In this document: positions 37,311 through 47,590 of the stretch, piece by piece | Layout: each line of letters opens with the position of its first letter | How positions within the stretch are numbered: the stretch's first letter is position 1 | Assembly (NCBI GenBank): GCA_038503065.1 | Contig: JBCAMK010000002.1 | Coordinates: forward strand, 558,001-622,000 | DNA: 64,000 nt | Reading direction: 5' to 3' | DNA from: Paragyromitra xinjiangensis | Lineage: Eukaryota; Ascomycota; Pezizomycetes; Pezizales; Discinaceae | Notes under the pieces: generated by a model | What the model was told of the DNA's origin: nothing | The model's database searches: none | The model's input: only the letters and a program-made list of their open reading frames with translations | Position numbers and translations under genes: made by a program

Positions 37311-39324
37311 CTACTGGAACTCAATAGTTCCCGGTGGCTTCTGGGTGACTAAAACACAACTCAGTCAGCACATATCCATCCGCCTCAGAGCAGAGGAAAG
37401 AAACTTACCATCATAAACAACCCTACAAACCCCCTCAACCTCATTCACGATCCTCCCCGCTACCTTCCTCAAAAACTTCCCGTCGAAATCAAACCAATCC
37501 GCCGTCATATAATCGGTAGTCTCAACAGCCCTCAGCGCAATGACCTGATCATGCACTCTCTTATCACCCATAACACCAACCGCTCTAACTGGCAGTAGCG
37601 CGGCATACGCTTGGGAGATTTGACGGTAGAGACCGGCGGCCTTGATCTCCTCGATGAAGATGTGGTCGGCCTTGCGGGCAATTGCGACTTGAGCCGGTGT
37701 GACCTCACCGAGAATACGAATAGCAATACCAGGGCCCGGGAAAGGGTGACGCCAGACGAGATCCTCTGGGATACCGAGGTTGGTGCCGAGGACGCGGACT
37801 TCGTCTTTGAAGAGCTCACGGAGGGGTTCGATGAGCTTGAGTTTCATGTTCTCGAGGAGACCACCGACGTTCTATCACGTATCAAATTAGTTCAGCTGCA
37901 TCGTAACACGGGAGACAACTTACATGGTGAGTCTTAATAGTAGCACTAGGACCCTTGAAAGAGATACTCTCAATAACATCCGGATACAGCGTGCCCTGTA
38001 GCAAGAAATCAACAGCCCCACCACTCTCCTGCATAACCCTCTCCGCTTCCCGCTGAAACACCTCAATGAAAGTATTCCCAATAATCTTCCTCTTAACCTC
38101 CGGATCCGTAACACCCTTCAACTTGCCCAAAAACTCCTCACTCGCATCAACAACCGCCAGATTGATACCCAAGCCCTTCGTCAACGTCTCATGCACAATC
38201 TGGCATTCATTCAACCTCATCACCCCGTTATCCACAAGGATGGCATGGAAGCGATTCCCAATAGCAGCATGCATAAGTTTCGCCGCAACAGTAGAATCAA
38301 CACCCCCAGAGACAGCACCAATAACCTGACCCGTCGGTCCAACAACCGTTCGGATCCGCTCGATCTCCGTATCGACGAACCTCTCCATCGTCCAGTTCTG
38401 GCGACACTGGCAGAGGCGGATAGCAAAGTTCTCGAGGATAGCCTTACCCTTAGCCGTATGTGTGACCTCGGGGTGGAACTGGATACCATATAGCGGCTTC
38501 TCCTTATGCGCGATACCAGCGAACGGAGCGTTGGACGTAGTAGCGATAGTGAGGAAGTCAGGCGGGAGACGAGCGAGCTTATCACCGTGAGACATCCAGA
38601 CCTCGAGTTCGAGATCGAGACCACCGAAGAGCGCATCGACGTGTGGGGAAGCGGAGGTATGGCGTGTGATGGAGAGCACAGCGTGACCATATTCTTTGCG
38701 TTCGCCAGCGGAAACATGTTTACCGTGGTTCCACGCGATTTCTTGAAGGCCGTAGCAGACACCGAGGACGGGAACCTATTCAGTCAGTCCTACCCGTCCA
38801 ATCCAGAGAACACCCCGCATACCTTCAGATCAAAGACAGCAGGATCAACGTGCGGCGCGTCAGCGTCGTAAACTGAGTACGGGCCTCCGGAGAGGATGAC
38901 GCCCTTGGGTTTCCAGGAGAGCTCAGAGATCTTCTGGGTGCAGGGGAGCATCTCGGCGTAGACATTGAGTTCGCGGAGACGACGGGTGATTAAGTGGGAA
39001 TATTGGGAACTGTTTTGCAGGAATTGTTAGTCTCTAGAGTGAAAAGGCTTCAAAGATAAGAGTCATGATAGGAGAAGAGACTAGGTGGACAAACCCAAAG
39101 TCGAGAACCTGATAACAGGAGGAAAAAATCACAATTGTAAGTGTAGTTCAATTTACGACTAGAATCTATTCATTGGAAGTAAATACCAATACGGTATCGA
39201 ACAATTCAGCGACCTGTAGAAAAAAACTCCCCTTCGCGTTAGATAAAGACGATAAACAAAGACCAACATCCAAAAGGAGACAGAAACATACCACTTCGGG
39301 TCCAGATCCAGCGGTTTCTGTCAT
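37311..39324 (-). CDS. GUA1: GMP synthase [glutamine-hydrolysing]
   Basis: Seven exons: 39324-39292, 39213-39187, 39108-39095, 39009-38823, 38775-37924, 37871-37409 and 37348-37311, giving 537 aa. The class I amidotransferase domain has [16 protein letters not shown], the nucleophile VLGVCYG (Cys ~94) and [11 protein letters not shown] (His ~188, Glu ~190). The ATP pyrophosphatase domain has the P-loop AVSGGVDST (~243-249). The dimerisation domain has [16 protein letters not shown] and ends [11 protein letters not shown]. It converts XMP, glutamine and ATP to GMP in the cytosol. The first three exons are only 33, 27 and 14 nt; the 14-nt one encodes VLDF plus two bases. All phases agree and the joined N-terminus matches the FDT.LVLDFGSQ block of the family. 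Confidence 0.95.
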
Positions 39325-39857
39325 CGTTAAGGTATGTGAAGATTCCGACGGACAAACTGGAGAACGAAAGTTTGTCGGGGAGAGTGGTGGGGGTTTCTCG
39401 TGGTGGGGCAGTAAATAAGGAGGGGTTCAAACTTTTTTCTATCACTAGTGCGGCTCAACCTCATCCCTTGCTAGGAGAGTACGTGCAGGGCATCTCAAGA
39501 ACCACTTATGATAGGAGTTGTTTATTCGGACTTCATTCCTTTCCTCCCTTCAGCTTTATCTAACCATTTCTCACCCCAGGACTATAAAAGGAAGGGAAAC
39601 AACACCATCAACGCCATGTTAAAAATCTCTCCAAAATAAAAAAGAAACAGCAAAACAATGTACCATACCATCCACCATATACAAAATGTAAAGGAAAGAA
39701 GGAAAGCCATAACAACCTCCTATATAAACCATTGCTCTAGCCCCCCAAAGCAGCAATGATTAAAACGGAGAAAAAAACTCTACTCTGGATATATCCCAAC
39801 ACTCCCCAAAAACAACCACAAAAGAAAAAAACCCCCCACACAAAGTATCACACCAAC
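39325..39857. other. GUA1 promoter / RIB1 3' region
   Basis: 533 bp between two minus-strand genes. A-rich toward the RIB1 stop. No additional feature found. Confidence 0.4.
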
Positions 39858-41208
39858 TCACTGTCCATCAGGCATCGACAACAAATGCCCCATCTGCGTA
39901 ATCTACACCCAATTAGCACCACCCTCTAAACCAAAGGACAAAACCTACCTTCGTCCTCAAATACTCCCCAACCTCCTTCCCCGTCACCCCGCCCTTCATA
40001 TTCTTCCACGCCAACGGGATCATCGGCACCCTCTCCACAACCCTAACCTCCTTCCCAGGCCCCTCCACCGCCGCAATCTTATCCGGATTATTCGTCAACA
40101 ACCGAATCTCACTCAGTTCCAAATCCTTCAATATCGCCGTCGCCAATCCATACGAACGCGCATCAGCCGGATGTCTCAATATTAGATTCGCCTGAACCGT
40201 ATCATTCCCAAGATCCTGTAAATTATACGCCTTCAACTTCTCCCCAAGCCCAATCCCACGTCCCTCCTGACGTAGATAAACCACGACCCCACCCGCCGGA
40301 TCCAGCGCCATAAGCCGCGCCGCTTCATCCAACTGCTCCCCGCAGTCGCACCGCGCAGACCACGCAGTCTCGCCTGTGTAGCACTCCGAGTGGATACGCA
40401 CCAACGGGGCATGACTCCTTCTCGCAGCGCTGAACTGGGGGGTGCTAGACGGGTTCGAGGCAGCAGACGAAGGTCGGCTGGGTTCCCGCGACGAGGCGGG
40501 GGAGTCGTCGAATCTAGAGGAGGTCCGGCCGGGGAAGAGACGTCCGGTGTAGGCGCCGCGGATCATACGGTCCATTTCGGATTCGCCTTCGCGGGGGGCG
40601 TCGAGGCTGGTTGAACGGATATTGTGGCCGAAGACTATAGCGAGGTGTTCTTTCGAGTCGATGGAGTTTTGGTAGAGATGGAGGAAGATCTCGGTTCCAG
40701 TTGTACTATGTTTATATTAGATTATCTTTCGTAATTGCCTTGTGACCTGAGAACCATAACGAGGCTTGAAATATACAAAGCCCAGATATAATCCCAAATT
40801 CTAAAGATCAGACGAAAACTTCTACTACGGTACTTACGTTGGAATCCTCGCCCTCACAATACAATTCACCTCCGGCAGCTCTTTCAACAACTTCGGCTGT
40901 CTAGCGTGCACCTCACTCCCCACAGACACCCCCACCGCCCCCAACACCGGCGTCCCCGGTGTCGTCGGCGGTGTAAACGCCGGACTCAAGATCGATGGCG
41001 GAACCTCACCGAATGCAAGTGACTCACTCCTTGACATCGGCTGTGATCCCTGCGGGGACAGCGTCGGCGACGCGTGGGCGGGCGGTTGCATGTGGTCTGC
41101 TGTGCTGTGGAGTGCTGAGAAATAGGCGTGTTGTTGCGGTTTCGGCGAGTAGATTGATGGGAGGGGGGGAGAGTAGAGGGCGGGGGAATTGGGGACCGGG
41201 GTCGACAT
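39858..41208 (-). CDS. RIB1: GTP cyclohydrolase II
   Basis: Exons 41208-40838, 40705-39949 and 39902-39858 give 390 aa. It catalyses the first step of riboflavin synthesis, opening GTP and releasing formate and pyrophosphate. Zinc ligands are the cysteines of [20 protein letters not shown] (about residues 232, 243 and 245). Catalytic-domain blocks [10 protein letters not shown] and LLTNNPDKI follow, and the last exon supplies the conserved [11 protein letters not shown] tail. The first ~100 residues are Ser/Pro-rich and disordered. A Ser/Pro insert of about 40 residues ([17 protein letters not shown]) splits the domain just before the zinc site. Both features make it longer than the yeast enzyme (about 345 aa). 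The gene follows GUA1 on the same strand. Confidence 0.94.
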
Positions 41209-42348
41209 GGTAGTTCTGTGGATATTATGCGGGTATGGGCGGGCGGACTAGTGCGGGGAGGCGGGGTGGAGCAGTGGTAATGGAAAGTTTATTTCAATTG
41301 GGAATTACAGATACCGTGGGGACGTCGGTTGGAGAGAGAATTACTTGGGAGAGAGAGGGAACAAGTGTCGAGAACTATGGACGAAGAGAAGACCCAAGCT
41401 GGGAGAAAACGTTCAGGTCAGCGCAGAGTAATCGACTGTCAGCAGGGACAGGGCCTAGCTAAGAAAAAACCAATAAATAAGCACATTGTTGGGTAAGCCG
41501 GGGGAAATAAGAAGAACACCGCATCCAGTAGGGAATTCTCCGATTGGCTGTCTGGAGTGGGGGACCTCGGTTGAGTTGACTCGGTTTGAGACTGATTCGG
41601 ATGGCGCGGATTGCTTCGCCCGAGGGAATTGGATAGAGATTGTAAGAAACCCATGTATAACTGTTGGTCAGCAGTGAAATAGTCAATTTATTGTATTTTA
41701 TTCACAATTAAAAAGAACATCAAGCTGTCCCTCACACTTGACCTTCAAAACAACACATGCTACAGTCTACCTTACAGTGACGGTTCTAACTCAATTTCAC
41801 TCAACCATACGCAGTACCGACCCTACCGCCGAGGCACTGCCACTGAAACAGTGCTACACCAACCATCACTCGCTCAACACCACAACACATCAAAACGGAA
41901 GCATTCAATCTTCAAATCTCCCCACCAAACCTGTCCATTCACTACCGTACCAATTTAGTTTAATGATACAACCTTCTTCAACCACCTGAACTCCAAGAGA
42001 CAATCATACCGCCAGAAAAAATAAAATTGGGGAAACAATCCAAGATTGAGAAATGATCGTTATCGAGAAAGAAACCACAATCATACTGCTGTCGTTCCCT
42101 CCTCTTTTGATAAAAAACACCAAAGAAATGGGAGGAATGAAACTCATACCCAAAGAATCCGCTAAGAATGACATGATCAGATAACCGCCCAAGAAAAATG
42201 AAATATCCGAAATATGTATGTAAGGATCAACCGATAAGAAAAATAAACAGAGAAAAAAACACCAGTATATGAAAACATCTCGGATTTGCTGCCCTTGCCA
42301 CCACTTCCGGTTCATCCCATACATCGCTTTCACCATTTTGTAGCAACC
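41209..42348. other. RIB1 promoter / HMG-box gene 3' region
   Basis: 1.1 kb without a supportable gene. The half nearest RIB1 is purine-rich on the plus strand. The half nearest the HMG gene is AT-rich; a 110-codon minus-strand open frame there (42004-42336) is hydrophobic low-complexity and is probably 3' UTR. One ATCACTCG copy at 41865-41872. Confidence 0.4.
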
Positions 42349-44699
42349 CTATCCTCCAAACCCCCTCAAACTCCTCACCACCTCCCCAACCTCAAATCCC
42401 AGTCGCCTAACCACCTTTTCTTCCCACCCCTTCCTCCCACCATCTTTCCTCACAAACACCACCCTTCCTCCCTCCTTCACCTCCACCGCTTCATCACTCC
42501 CCACCCCCTCCCCAACCACATTAACCACAATCGTCATATCAGCACCCACACACCCCCTCCACACCGTAGCACACCATTGCCAGTGCTGCGTCGGCGTCAA
42601 CCCCTCACTCGACAGCCTTCCAGCCGCAACATCCGACCGGCTCACCATATATCGATTCACCAACACCACCGCCGGCGTCCCATCCTCATTTGGAGCAAAT
42701 GTCAAGGTCGCGGACGGCTGGGGAAGCACCATCTTTTTGATATCGATACACCGTCTCCGCCAGTCAGAAACATGTTCCAGATACTTCGCCGCGTCAGCAT
42801 CGTCATTGTCAACATCCTCTCCTTTCCCCCCCACATTTGAAGGGATCAGGAGACCGCCAATATCCTCTTCGGGCCCGTTGCTTTGGGAATTGAAGACATC
42901 TGGTATGTCAATAACCTTCAGTGGCTCACTCTTTTGGATGTCTTTTGCAAGCGCATGGAATAGCTCTGTGACGGCCTCAATATCCTCACCCTCCACAGCA
43001 ACTACCGGCATCCGTGGAAAACTCAGGGAGAGGGATTTGCAGATCTTGCTGAAGGCGTGGATTTTCTCTAGGACCGGGATGGATTTGATGATATATGCGT
43101 CACTCAGCTGTGTCGTGAAACTCGGTATTCCGTGATTCCCTGCAGGTGCAAGGTTCCCCTCATGGTCCAATGTCGTAGTTGGCGATTCACTCTCAAACCC
43201 ATTCTGGCGTAGAAAAGGGTCGATATTGGGATCATGAACGGGCGGAGGAAAGTGAGCGTACATGTTGTGCTGGAGCGTGGTGACTGTGTTAGGGGAGCTA
43301 AGGATTGCGGACATGGGTGATGTTTCGGAAGTGTGCTTTCTTTTTTTAAGTGGGGTGGAAAGGTCCGGGAGAGCGGCTGCGGTGGAGTCTTCAGAGTCCT
43401 GAAGGTGCCCAAGTTGGAGAAGAGCTTCAACACCAGCAGCATCGACAGTTGCAGAACCAACGCTAGTTTGTGAAATTGTATCCTCGGAAGTTCCGGTACG
43501 ACGTTTTTTGACTGGTGGTTGAGCAGAAGGGGGGCGGGAGATCTGGGGTGGTGGAGGGAGACGAGGGGTCTTTGGGACAGCAGAGGACGGTGTGGCAGGT
43601 GTCTGCGGAGTAGAAAGAGTGCCTGTGCGGCCACCACATGTCTGACAAACAGTAGTTTCTATAGACGGTGACAAAGCTCCAGAAGCTCCCGCAGAGAATG
43701 CTGCAGCTGCTGCAGCTGCATTCTTCTTGCCATTTCTACGCGGTTGATACCGATACTCGGGATACCGAGCGAGATGTTGTTTCTTCTCCTCCTATATTTT
43801 GGGTGCGCTGGTTGTCAGCGCCAAGGCAATATTCTTTCACTTTGTAGTAGCAGGTAGTAAGTGTGTCAAACATCCGCGTGCTTTTGCCATATATTCTTGG
43901 TCTCCTGTGGACTCTCCCGCCACATCTCACCAATAATCTTGGAGATCTCCGGGTTCGGCTTGCCGGGATGCTGGGCAACGACCGCAGCTTGATTGTGTTG
44001 ACGGAAGAGAATGAAAGCTATCAGAGATGTTGTTAGCTCTAATTCCTAGTGGGCTATAATTAAATAAGCTTTGGGATTGATCATCCCCCGCTCGGGCTTT
44101 TCCCGTGACAACCAACGATAAAGAAAAGACAAAGAAACAATGTAATCTCGAAAGAATAAAATTAACAGCATTGAATAAAACTAAATCTCACCATTGCGTG
44201 GTCTTGGTATCCGGGCTGGTTGCTGACACAAACAAATGCTTGGTGGTGGAAGAGCTGATAGCGTCAAATCTGGTGGGCCTGGTGCTGACGACGATCCATT
44301 TTCCAGATCTGCCTGCGCAGATGATGGTAGGCCAACGGTAGAGCTCTGTACAGGTTGAGAATTCAAATCCTGAGTAACGATTGGAGAAGGAGTCGAAGCT
44401 ATAGTGACTTGATGCTGCAGCTGTTGCGAAGTGCCGTCTCCTCCACGATGGTGATGGTATTGCTGCTGCTGGTCTTGATGTCTTTCTTCAGCATCAGCTT
44501 GCTCCAATGCTGCTGCAGCTCTTGCTTGATGGGCAGCAGCATGCTGTTGAGCGACAATGGCGTTCACATCTAGCTGGGTTGGTGTAGTGTCGTTGGCCAT
44601 GAGCGAGACGTTGCCAGGAGGGTCTTCCTCTTCTTCCTCGAGCAGACTTCGTAGGACTCCGGCTTCCGCTTCGGCAGCTGCGGTAGCTGGCTCTACCAT
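42349..44699 (-). CDS. HMG-box transcription factor, Rox1/Rfg1-like
   Basis: Exons 44699-44192, 44017-43872 and 43791-42349 give 698 aa. An in-frame ATG at 44774 would add 25 residues. The single HMG box (residues ~165-235) is split by both introns: IPRPRN / AFILFRQHNQAAVV...ISKIIGEMWRESP..W / EEKKQHLARYPEYRYQPRR. The R-P-R-N-A-F-I-L start and YPEYRYQPRR end are those of sequence-specific MATA_HMG/Rox1-type boxes, so it should bind and bend DNA in the nucleus. The N-terminus is Ala/Gln-rich. A separate C-terminal part (~430-690) with IIKSIPVLEKIHAFSKICKS and GLTPTQHWQWCATVWRGCVG is globular but unknown to me. The second donor is GTTTGA, weak but frame-supported. Target genes are unknown. Confidence 0.85.
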
Positions 44700-45731
44700 T
44701 ATGTGTTCTCCTACGATGCGCTCTCTGGAGGGGCACCGAGTTTTGTATAGTGAATATTGCAATTGTAATGGCACGGAACAAGAAATTCTCTACTCCACCC
44801 AAGAAAAAAAAATACCTGTGACCTTCCGTGAAAAATCACGGGTCGGCCAGTCAGTCGATTAATTTTTTTCCCCTGAATTTAGTTCTTTCTTTTCCTTTGT
44901 CAGGGAGCTCTAGCTCCGTTTCGCAAGGCGAGCTTTGGAGCTTCCCAGGGTCAGGTTTTAATAAATTATTGACCACCTTCCTCCCGACACGAAAAAAGTT
45001 CGCGCGGACGCAACGGTACCGCGGGAGTCGCGCGGCCCGCGTCGGTTGACGAGCAGCGATTCCGGATCGCGAAACCGATTAAAGACTCGGAGAGGGGTGG
45101 AGCTGCTGGAGAAGAGCGGGGGGGATGGAGAATAATGGCCGTGTATTGTTGTGAATTGGCTTGTTCTGCAGGTTCCTTGAATTGTGCCGGAATGAAGAAG
45201 GTCGCAAAGAATGAATTGTTGCGTTCCAATCGTGAGCTCTAGCGATAAAATTTCACTTGGCGCGCTAGACCACATCTGATTGGATTCTCTTCAATCGAGA
45301 AATGTGCAACTGCATCTAACATTTGGTATAACTTTGAGACATCCGCATCTCGATGCAGATAGGAATACCTTTAGAGGCAATCCCTAGAGGTCTGATTTCA
45401 CTCGACAACCCTAAATGGGTTTGGCGCAAGGAACTGTCGAACTCGGATTGTTTCACTTCAAGCTGTCACTACAAGAGCGGATACTCACCAGAACCTTACA
45501 GTACTCCTCTTTGTATAATCAGCTAGAATAGCCTATATTTCTCTCTTGCACCTTCTAGTGATGATTCTCGAGCTTGTACCTCCTATAATTACAAATTCGT
45601 TCCAGAAAATAAAAAACCGACCCCGACCCCGACGCCGAAAGAGAATAGTGGTAATACAGTAAAAGTCCCCGTTTATCCATTTTGTCTTCAAATGATCCCA
45701 AGATTTACACCAATTCCCCATCGAGGACAGT
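44700..45731. other. HMG-box gene promoter region
   Basis: About 1 kb with no gene seen. It contains AT-rich blocks and GC-rich CGCGCGGACGC and CGCGCGGCCCGCG patches near 45000-45045. One AACCCTAA telobox lies near 45411. Confidence 0.4.
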
Positions 45732-46883
45732 TCACAAAAGATACTGTACAATCGCCTGAGCTAGTTTCTCATGAGCGCGTGGCCCAAGGTGAATATCGTC
45801 CCTAAACAACACCATTAGTTCAACTCAAACCCTCCAAGATCCCACAGAAACCTACCACATGAGATACTCCTCAGGTCGTTCACACACATCGTTTGAACTC
45901 TTAGCACAACCCTCTTTAACTTCATACCACCCATCCTTTGCCTCGTTCCGGATAGCATCCAGCAACCACTTATTCATATTCCAGAGCATAACTTTTCCCC
46001 TCCTCCAATTCTTCACCCTTACATCGAGCCCATGGTTCCATCTCTTCGTCAGATGGACCGCATTCTTCAATTGCTCTTCGCGCTTATCCTTTGAGTGCCT
46101 AACCCTTTTCCAGCCCGGAAGCATGGTCCTATAGTCCCGAATACAGTAAGCACCGACTCAAATTATGCACGACCCAACCCCCAATAGTTAATATGGGGAT
46201 GGAAAGTGGCTACTCACACATCAGGAAGATACGGCACAAAAACTTGAATCGGATCTGGCCAGTGCTGATTGACCACATCCAGCTGCTCGAACATCGAATC
46301 CAAGCTCGCATCAACCGCCGCAACCCCATCCCTCCGGTTGTATCCGGAATACTTCCACACATCATTCACCCCAAAGAAAACCGTAAACATACTCGATCTT
46401 TCCTGCTTTACACCAGCATCCCTAGACCTCTTCTCGGATTCGATCCAGGTCAAAACCTGCATCCTCAAATCGGGTGCCGTTGAGCTCTCATTGAAAATTA
46501 GATTATCCACCGCAGCCCCATACACCCCTTTTTCGACCGTTGAGACCTCGTGGACTGGTGCTGGCGCAAACGAGTCACAGTCGGCGTGGATGTGCGAACA
46601 GAGGAGCTCAGTCCATACATGGCCAGGGGAAATTCTGGTTCGCTTCTGAAGAGATTCAGGGGGAAGTATCCCACTCCATTCATCACCGAACACAACGAGA
46701 CGCGAAGGTAGCCGGCCAATTGCTATAGTACCAATGGTATCAGTAAAAGAACAACCACTCGTTTTCGGATGGAGACATACCTTTTCGATATCGAATCTTC
46801 AACGCCGTTCGGAAACCACACAGTACCCCAATAAACACAAGGAAAGTAACCAATAACGTAATCAAACGAGCTTTGAACCTCAT
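45732..46883 (-). CDS. SGNH/GDSL hydrolase-like protein, membrane-anchored
   Basis: Exons 46883-46781, 46722-46218, 46128-45856 and 45801-45732 give 316 aa. The start has one hydrophobic segment (LITLLVTFLVFIGVLCGF, ~7-24) flanked by basic residues: a signal anchor or uncleaved signal peptide. The SGNH blocks follow: LVVFGDEWSG (~43-52, block I), YGAAVDNL (~102, block II Gly), FFGVND (~150-155, block III G..N) and DDIHLG (~295-300, block V D..H). Fungal relatives are annotated as carbohydrate esterase family 16 or GDSL lipases acting on acyl or acetyl esters. In block I the serine of GDS is replaced by Glu, with the nearest Ser two residues on, so catalysis is uncertain. All four exons join in frame. 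Confidence 0.8.
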
Positions 46884-47007
46884 ACTCACAACACAAAAGA
46901 CAGTAAAAGAAGCTAGGAAAATATAACACGGAATAACCCACTGAGGCTTAAAATTATAAATTCGAAAAAGAACTGTAAAGACAGTCAGGAAGAATAAACC
47001 TCCACAA

Positions 47008-47590
47008 TCAAGAACGCAAGGTCAGACAAGAGAGAAAGAGACAAGAGACGAACTGCACCAAAGAAGATCCATCTCTCCAACCTTGGAAACTAAGGCTGAG
47101 ATGACGCGGCACAGACTTCTGTTCTTCGTTTCTATTTCTAGAAATCGAAAGACGGATCTTTGGCCGGCCGTTGCAGCTCGATGCCAAACCACCGCGAAGG
47201 ACCGTGCGCAACAACAGTTGACAGGTTATGGCAAGGATCAACAGCGCCTTGCAAGGGGCTTCCCGCCCTGTTTCATGAGGTGCAGGTCCTTCTGGAAGCC
47301 ACACCTCCCGATATCGGAATAAGGAAACTGCGACGAGTTCTCCCATGTAAGGGACTGGATCCGGCGTTGCGGTTGAGTAGCTGCGGGCATTTGTTTGACG
47401 ATTGGGTCGAGGGCTGACCGAAACGCCTCGCTTTGCGGTGTTTTAGCCAATGGTTCGCGCGCGCGAGAAAAAAAATAGGAGAGATCTGCACGCAATATCG
47501 TGGTGGTGACGGTATTATGTCGTACTGGAAACCGCGCATGCGAGTTGAGGGTGTATTTCGGGTAGGGGTCCCGCTTTCGTGTTCTCTATT
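47008..47590 (-). other. Unassigned open stretch, possible gene remnant
   Basis: On the minus strand two overlapping frames are open. One (about 47590-47238, no ATG at its head) reads like ordinary protein: SEAFRSALDPIVKQMPAATQ, then WENSSQFPYSDIGRCGF. The second (47346-47008) continues past the stop of the first. The region is more GC-rich than its surroundings and lies just upstream of the SGNH gene. It could be an exon pair of an unrecognised gene, a pseudogene or chance. No family is recognised. Confidence 0.25.

Noticed and set aside
37311..41208. GUA1 and RIB1 adjacency as a functional guanine-to-flavin cluster
   Set aside because: Both touch guanine nucleotides, but they are separate genes with a 533-bp gap among other housekeeping genes; one adjacency is not evidence of a cluster.
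42004..42336. Hydrophobic 110-codon minus-strand frame
   Set aside because: Lies directly after the HMG-box stop; AT-driven Phe/Ile/Ser composition typical of 3' UTR.
44340..44390. TTCAAATC resembling a tRNA B box
   Set aside because: Lacks the leading G of the B box, has no A box at the right distance, and lies inside the HMG-box coding exon.
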